39,679 nt of DNA, from assembly GCA_947627005.1 (NCBI GenBank), contig CANQUJ010000017.1, positions 1-39,679 on the forward strand, in the 5' to 3' direction. Below the pieces are notes generated by a model. That model ran no database searches, had not been told where the DNA came from, and worked only from the letters and a program-made list of their open reading frames with translations. Below, piece by piece: positions 36,813-39,679 of the stretch (the stretch's first letter is position 1; every line of letters starts with the position of its first letter). A program made the position numbers and the translations under genes. This DNA comes from an uncultured Clostridia bacterium. Lineage in GTDB: Bacteria > Bacillota > Clostridia > Oscillospirales > Ruminococcaceae.

Positions 36813-37281
36813 CTAGAAATAGCATACCCCCGAACGAGCGGTTAGCGAGTTCGCGGGTATACCTTTTACGCGCGGGCCGGCGGGCGGGAATGTACATTAT
36901 TTTTGATTTAACACCATGTTTGATAGAAATGCCCCCTCCCCGCGGGAGGGGGCAGGGGGAGGGCGTCTTAAATAGTATGAGCGAAGCGAATACCTTTTAG
37001 CAAGGGCAGCGGCGGTTTGGGTGGGGAAATAAATCTCACATCTAAACACAGCAAGGTGGTTGTCCGCTAAAATTCATCGCGCCCCGCGCGATTCCTTTAA
37101 GCAGCGGGTCGGTGGGCGGGAATTTTATTATGTTGTTCGGCAATTTAGTTCGGATCTCCGCAGCCCAGCACCTTTTATCAGTTGGCGCAGTAGGTTTGGT
37201 CTGTGGGCTGCCTCATTTTAAGCGGTCAACCCGCCGCCTTCCCTTTCGTACCACTTCCCCTCTATCGCGCCATTGCGCTAA

Positions 37282-37308
37282 AAAAGCACTCGCATATCGA
37301 GTGCTTTT
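37282..37308 (-). terminator. Terminator of the PfkB kinase gene
   Basis: AAAAGCACTCG-CATAT-CGAGTGCTTTT, with A/T-runs on both sides. Confidence 0.8.
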
Positions 37309-37343
37309 AAAGATAAACCCATAGTTTTTGGAGAAAATCCCCC

Positions 37344-38270
37344 TCACTCCTCCTTTGAAGTCACGAGCTCTTCAAAGCGCTCGCGGGGGCAGAAAGCCGT
37401 GCCTTCGCGCTCGACCGCGCCGGCGGCGGCGCAGGTTCCGAATCTGATGATATCCCTAAGCCCGAGGCCCATGGATATCGCCCAACAGGCCCCCGCGACC
37501 ATCGCGTCGCCCGCGCCTTGCGCGCTTTTGGGCCGGATTTTTTTCGCGCTTGCGCGGATCTCCTCGCCGCTCGTGACGGCTATCGCGCCCCTATCGCCGA
37601 GCGAGACCAAAACCACCCCGACCTTGTATTTTAATGCGATCTCCCGCGAGAGGGCGACGACCTCTTCGTCACTCAAAATCGTGGTGCCGAAGCTGCGCTC
37701 AAGCTCCTCCAAATTCGGCTTGATCATATAAGGCGAAGCCTCGAGCCCCGAGATAAGGCTTTCGCCCTCACAGTCCAAAACTATCTTCGCCTTGGGGTTG
37801 GCTTGCTTTGCGGCCAAAATAAGCTGTTTGTAGATGTCTTTCGGAAATCCCGCCGGAACGCTGCCGCTGAAGACTATGACCGAGCTGTCCTCCGCGGCGG
37901 CGACTACAAGTTCCGCAAGCTTTTGTTGGGCTTTCGGGGCGATGGTCGGGTTCTGCTCGTTAAGCTCTATCGTTTTGCCGGTGGACGAGTCGTAGATCTT
38001 AAGGTTTGTGCGGATCCTGCCGGAGCACTTGACCTGCTCGGCCTCGACTCCGGCCTTTTCGAGGGCGGAATTTATGATCTCGCCCCCGTCGAAATTAAGA
38101 TATATTGCGCGGCTTTTTATTTCGAGCGCCGACAGCGCAAGGCAGACGTTTATCCCCTTTCCGCCGGCGTCGAGCCGAGAGCTTTCGACCCGGTTCATTC
38201 TATCCGGGTCAAACTTCGCGACGGTAGCTGTTTTGTCGATACAAGGACTTAATGTTACTGTCGTTATCAT
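37344..38270 (-). CDS. 1-phosphofructokinase-type PfkB sugar-phosphate kinase
   Basis: The 308-residue protein is a PfkB/ribokinase-fold kinase of the FruK/LacC branch. It shows TLSPCIDKT at the start (TLNPAIDKT in relatives), the substrate loop DAGGKGINV (34-42), IELNEQNP (101-108), KPNLEEL (184-190), and the anion hole with catalytic base GAGDAM (252-257, D255). Likely reactions are fructose-1-phosphate or tagatose-6-phosphate to the bisphosphate. I leave the symbol empty because no fruA, fruR or lac genes are adjacent to decide. AGGAGG precedes the ATG, and the promoter at 38306-38334 is clear. Confidence 0.9.
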   Translation of the reverse strand: MITTVTLSPCIDKTATVAKFDPDRMNRVESSRLDAGGKGINVCLALSALEIKSRAIYLNFDGGEIINSALEKAGVEAEQVKCSGRIRTNLKIYDSSTGKTIELNEQNPTIAPKAQQKLAELVVAAAEDSSVIVFSGSVPAGFPKDIYKQLILAAKQANPKAKIVLDCEGESLISGLEASPYMIKPNLEELERSFGTTILSDEEVVALSREIALKYKVGVVLVSLGDRGAIAVTSGEEIRASAKKIRPKSAQGAGDAMVAGACWAISMGLGLRDIIRFGTCAAAGAVEREGTAFCPRERFEELVTSKEE

Positions 38271-38305
38271 ATAGCGCCTCCTAAGCGTTATTCTTCGTCG
38301 CTATT

Positions 38306-38334
38306 ATTCTATCATACGGTGCGCGGTTTGTCAA
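38306..38334 (-). promoter_or_regulatory. Promoter for the PfkB kinase gene
   Basis: Minus strand: TTGACA (38329-38334), 17 nt, TAGAAT (38306-38311). Confidence 0.7.
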
Positions 38335-38653
38335 AGTCTTTGTCATTATATGCCGCGCAGCCGCTTTGAGTCAACGAAGTTAATATTTAATCTTTGACCG
38401 AACTTTTCCGCTTATTTGAAGGGCTTGCGAAATCTTATATAACCTTCGCCGCCCGAACGGCTCCGCAGACTTTTCAAGCCGCCTTCGACTGTCTCGCCGC
38501 GCGCAAAAAGCCGAAATCGCAAAGATTTTTAGCGGACTGCGAACAGTCCGCGATTTTTTAAAAACGCCGAAAGCCCACCGCCGGACTGCTGCCCGACGGC
38601 GGGCACTTTCTATGAATCTGACAAAATTGCAATACAATTTGTATAATTCAGCC

Positions 38654-38800
38654 TTGAATCGACAAATTGTAGCGCGATTTTTCTCTTCAAGCTGCCGCCC
38701 GATCGGCCACGCAGACTTTTCAAGCCGCCTTCGACTGTCTCGCCGCGAAAAAAGCCGATATCGCAAAGATTTTTAGCGGACTGCGAACAGTCCGCGATTT
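38654..38800 (+). ncRNA. Candidate small RNA 1 (antisense to the spoVT 3' end)
   Basis: The predicted promoter is CTGACA (38618-38623), 18 nt, TATAAT (38642-38647). The predicted terminator is GCGGACTG-CGAA-CAGTCCGC (38776-38795) plus GATTTT. The RNA would carry an 18-base segment complementary to the spoVT mRNA 3' end, with one mismatch. This is inference from signals only. Confidence 0.35.
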
Positions 38801-38898
38801 TCAAAAAAGCGCCGAAAGCCCACCGCCGGACTTTTGCCCGACGGCGGGCGTTTTCTATGAATCTGACAAAATCACAATACAATTTGTATAATTCAGCC

Positions 38899-39049
38899 TA
38901 AAATCGACAAATTGTAGCGCGGATTTTACTCTTCGAGCTGCCGCCCGATCGGCTCCGCAGACTTTTCAATCCGCCTTCGACTGTTTCGCAGCGCAAAAAA
39001 TCCGATATCGCAATGATTTTTAGCGGACTGCGAACAGTCCGCGCTTTTT
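38899..39049 (+). ncRNA. Candidate small RNA 2 (antisense to the spoVT 3' end)
   Basis: Promoter CTGACA (38863-38868), 18 nt, TATAAT (38887-38892). Terminator hairpin 39023-39042 followed by TTTTT. It carries a 27-base exact match to 39166-39192, so it would be fully complementary to the spoVT mRNA around its stop codon. Confidence 0.38.
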
Positions 39050-39107
39050 AAAAACGCCGAAAGCCCACCGCCGGACTTCTGCCCGACGGCGGGCGTTTTC
39101 TATGAAT

Positions 39108-39137
39108 CTGACAAAATCGCAATACTAATTGTATAAT
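39108..39137 (+). promoter_or_regulatory. Candidate antisense promoter facing into spoVT
   Basis: CTGACA (39108-39113), 18 nt, TATAAT (39132-39137). Its transcript would start near 39144 and run antisense through the spoVT 3' end. Confidence 0.4.
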
Positions 39138-39169
39138 TCAGCCTAAAATCGACAAATTGTAGCGTGATT

Positions 39170-39679
39170 TTACTCTTCGAGCTGCCGCCCGAGGAACATC
39201 GCCGCGGTCTGCGCGAGGGTTAGCTGGAGCTGCGTGCCCTTTGAGGAGCTCTCGGGCGCCATAAAGCAGACCGCCCCCGCGATGTCGCCCATTGCGATTA
39301 TCGGCGAGACCGCGACCGCGTGTTTTTGAACGCCCTCGACCGGCAGAAGCGGCTTGCCGTCGCCCTCGTAGACCCAGCCCTTGCGGGTCTCCAAGAGCTC
39401 TTCGAGCCCCGGCGAGAGCCGCCTTTCGCCGTATTCCTTTTTTTGCAGCCCAGAGACCGCAACGACGTGGTCGCGGTCGAATATGACGACCGGCGCCGAC
39501 CCGAGCTTGTGTATAACCTCGGCGGCCGAGCCCGCGTTTTCCGACATCTCGGAGATCGGCGAGTATTTTTTAAAGATGACCTCGCCCTCGCTGTTGGTGT
39601 ATATTTCAAGCGGGTCGCCCTCGCGGATTCGCATAGTGCGGCGTATCTCCTTCGGGATAACGACCCTGCCCAGATCGTC
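39170..39679 (-). CDS. spoVT: Stage V sporulation regulator SpoVT (5' end outside window)
   Basis: The 3' part of 169 codons is present. The first visible residues DDLGRVVIPKEIRRTMRIREGDPLEIY are the AbrB-type swapped-hairpin DNA-binding domain, lacking only about the first ten residues (in known SpoVT, MKATGIVRRI-like). A linker and a C-terminal GAF-like domain (about 60-169: APVVIFDRDHVVAVSG, VSPIIAMGDIAGAVCFM, LAQTAAMFLGRQLEE) follow. SpoVT adjusts forespore sigma-G genes during endospore formation, so this points to a spore-forming lineage. The stop lies inside the last tandem unit. Confidence 0.93.
   Translation of the reverse strand, partial: DDLGRVVIPKEIRRTMRIREGDPLEIYTNSEGEVIFKKYSPISEMSENAGSAAEVIHKLGSAPVVIFDRDHVVAVSGLQKKEYGERRLSPGLEELLETRKGWVYEGDGKPLLPVEGVQKHAVAVSPIIAMGDIAGAVCFMAPESSSKGTQLQLTLAQTAAMFLGRQLEE

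Larger units (their letters stand above)
35894..37281. repeat. Gene-free repeat mosaic between the LTA-like gene and the PfkB gene
   Basis: Short hairpin units lie at 35926-35957, 36015-36052, 36098-36131, 36195-36230 and 36318-36351. They are joined by CCCGCCCGCC-type spacers. A G/C palindrome with CTCGAG lies at 36445-36540. Right-end modules ending in GGGCGGGA lie at about 36545-36600, 36818-36890 and 36965-37030. A 96/98-nt inverted repeat (36355-36450 and 36715-36812) encloses part of the cluster. I find no gene; the open frames are in repeats. Confidence 0.75.
38448..39183 (+). repeat. Three tandem units of about 245 bp next to spoVT
   Basis: The units are 38448-38693, 38694-38939 and 38940-39183, about 90% alike by eye. 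Each starts with GCCGCCCGA, a copy of codons near the spoVT 3' end. Each then has the hairpin GCGGACTG-CGAA-CAGTCCGC with a T-run, a second hairpin (CCGCC...GGCGG), and CTGACA with an 18-nt spacer to TATAAT. It ends with sequence matching the spoVT stop region. The array has no ORF conserved in length across units. Confidence 0.9.

Noticed and set aside
38380-38882. Minus-strand frames coding RRDSRRRLEKSA-like repeats
   Set aside because: They change frame between units and result from read-through of the duplicated spoVT tail. Coding potential is not conserved across the three units.

Overview
The window looks like a chromosome segment from an anaerobic, spore-lineage Firmicute, most likely a GC-rich Clostridia (Oscillospirales-like gut bacterium). 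The main clues are a SpoVT regulator, YitT and CotH family proteins, an LTA-synthase-like sulfatase, DUF4349 lipoprotein and RadC genes, strong Shine-Dalgarno sites and consensus sigma-A promoters. The taxonomic placement is inference. No prophage, integrase, transposase or CRISPR array is visible.

Layout. 1-1494: gene-free repeat mosaic. 1495-2268 (-): membrane-tethered XRE regulator. 2269-3088: repeats plus a promoter. 3089-4690 (+): threonine ammonia-lyase and RidA, a metabolic pair. 4779-11528 (+): ATP synthase operon in the order a, c, b, (delta-CTD)alpha, gamma, beta, epsilon, then free-methionine sulfoxide reductase. 11638-12117 (+): GNAT acetyltransferase, then tRNA-Leu(TAG) with a duplicated 3' end downstream. 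12722-13972 (-): polysaccharide deacetylase and a small PH-like protein. 14136-15907 (+): TatD, tRNA-Met, tRNA-Glu and RadC. 15949-16947 (-): DUF4349 lipoprotein. 17437-24836 (+): rpoB-rpoC with their own promoter and no ribosomal-protein genes on either side. 24837-26140: repeat mosaic. 26141-27187 (-): aldose 1-epimerase. 27461-29923 (+): large secreted beta-sandwich protein. 30035-30898 (-): YitT. 31025-35848 (+): CotH kinase protein and LTA-synthase-like enzyme. 35849-37343: repeat mosaic. 37344-38270 (-): PfkB sugar-phosphate kinase. 38448-39183: three tandem 245-bp units. 39170-39679 (-): spoVT, cut by the window end.

Most unusual points. (1) No separate delta subunit gene lies between atpF and atpA. 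Instead the alpha subunit carries about 80 extra N-terminal residues that match the C-terminal domain of delta, followed by a complete alpha subunit. Since alpha is present three times per F1, this implies an unusual stator. (2) Each tandem unit beside spoVT holds a plus-strand promoter, a copy of the spoVT 3' end and a terminator. This could be a small array of RNAs antisense to spoVT. (3) Intergenic regions are filled with a modular family of nested palindromic repeats. (4) The 3' end of tRNA-Leu is duplicated inside a long palindrome 250 bp downstream.
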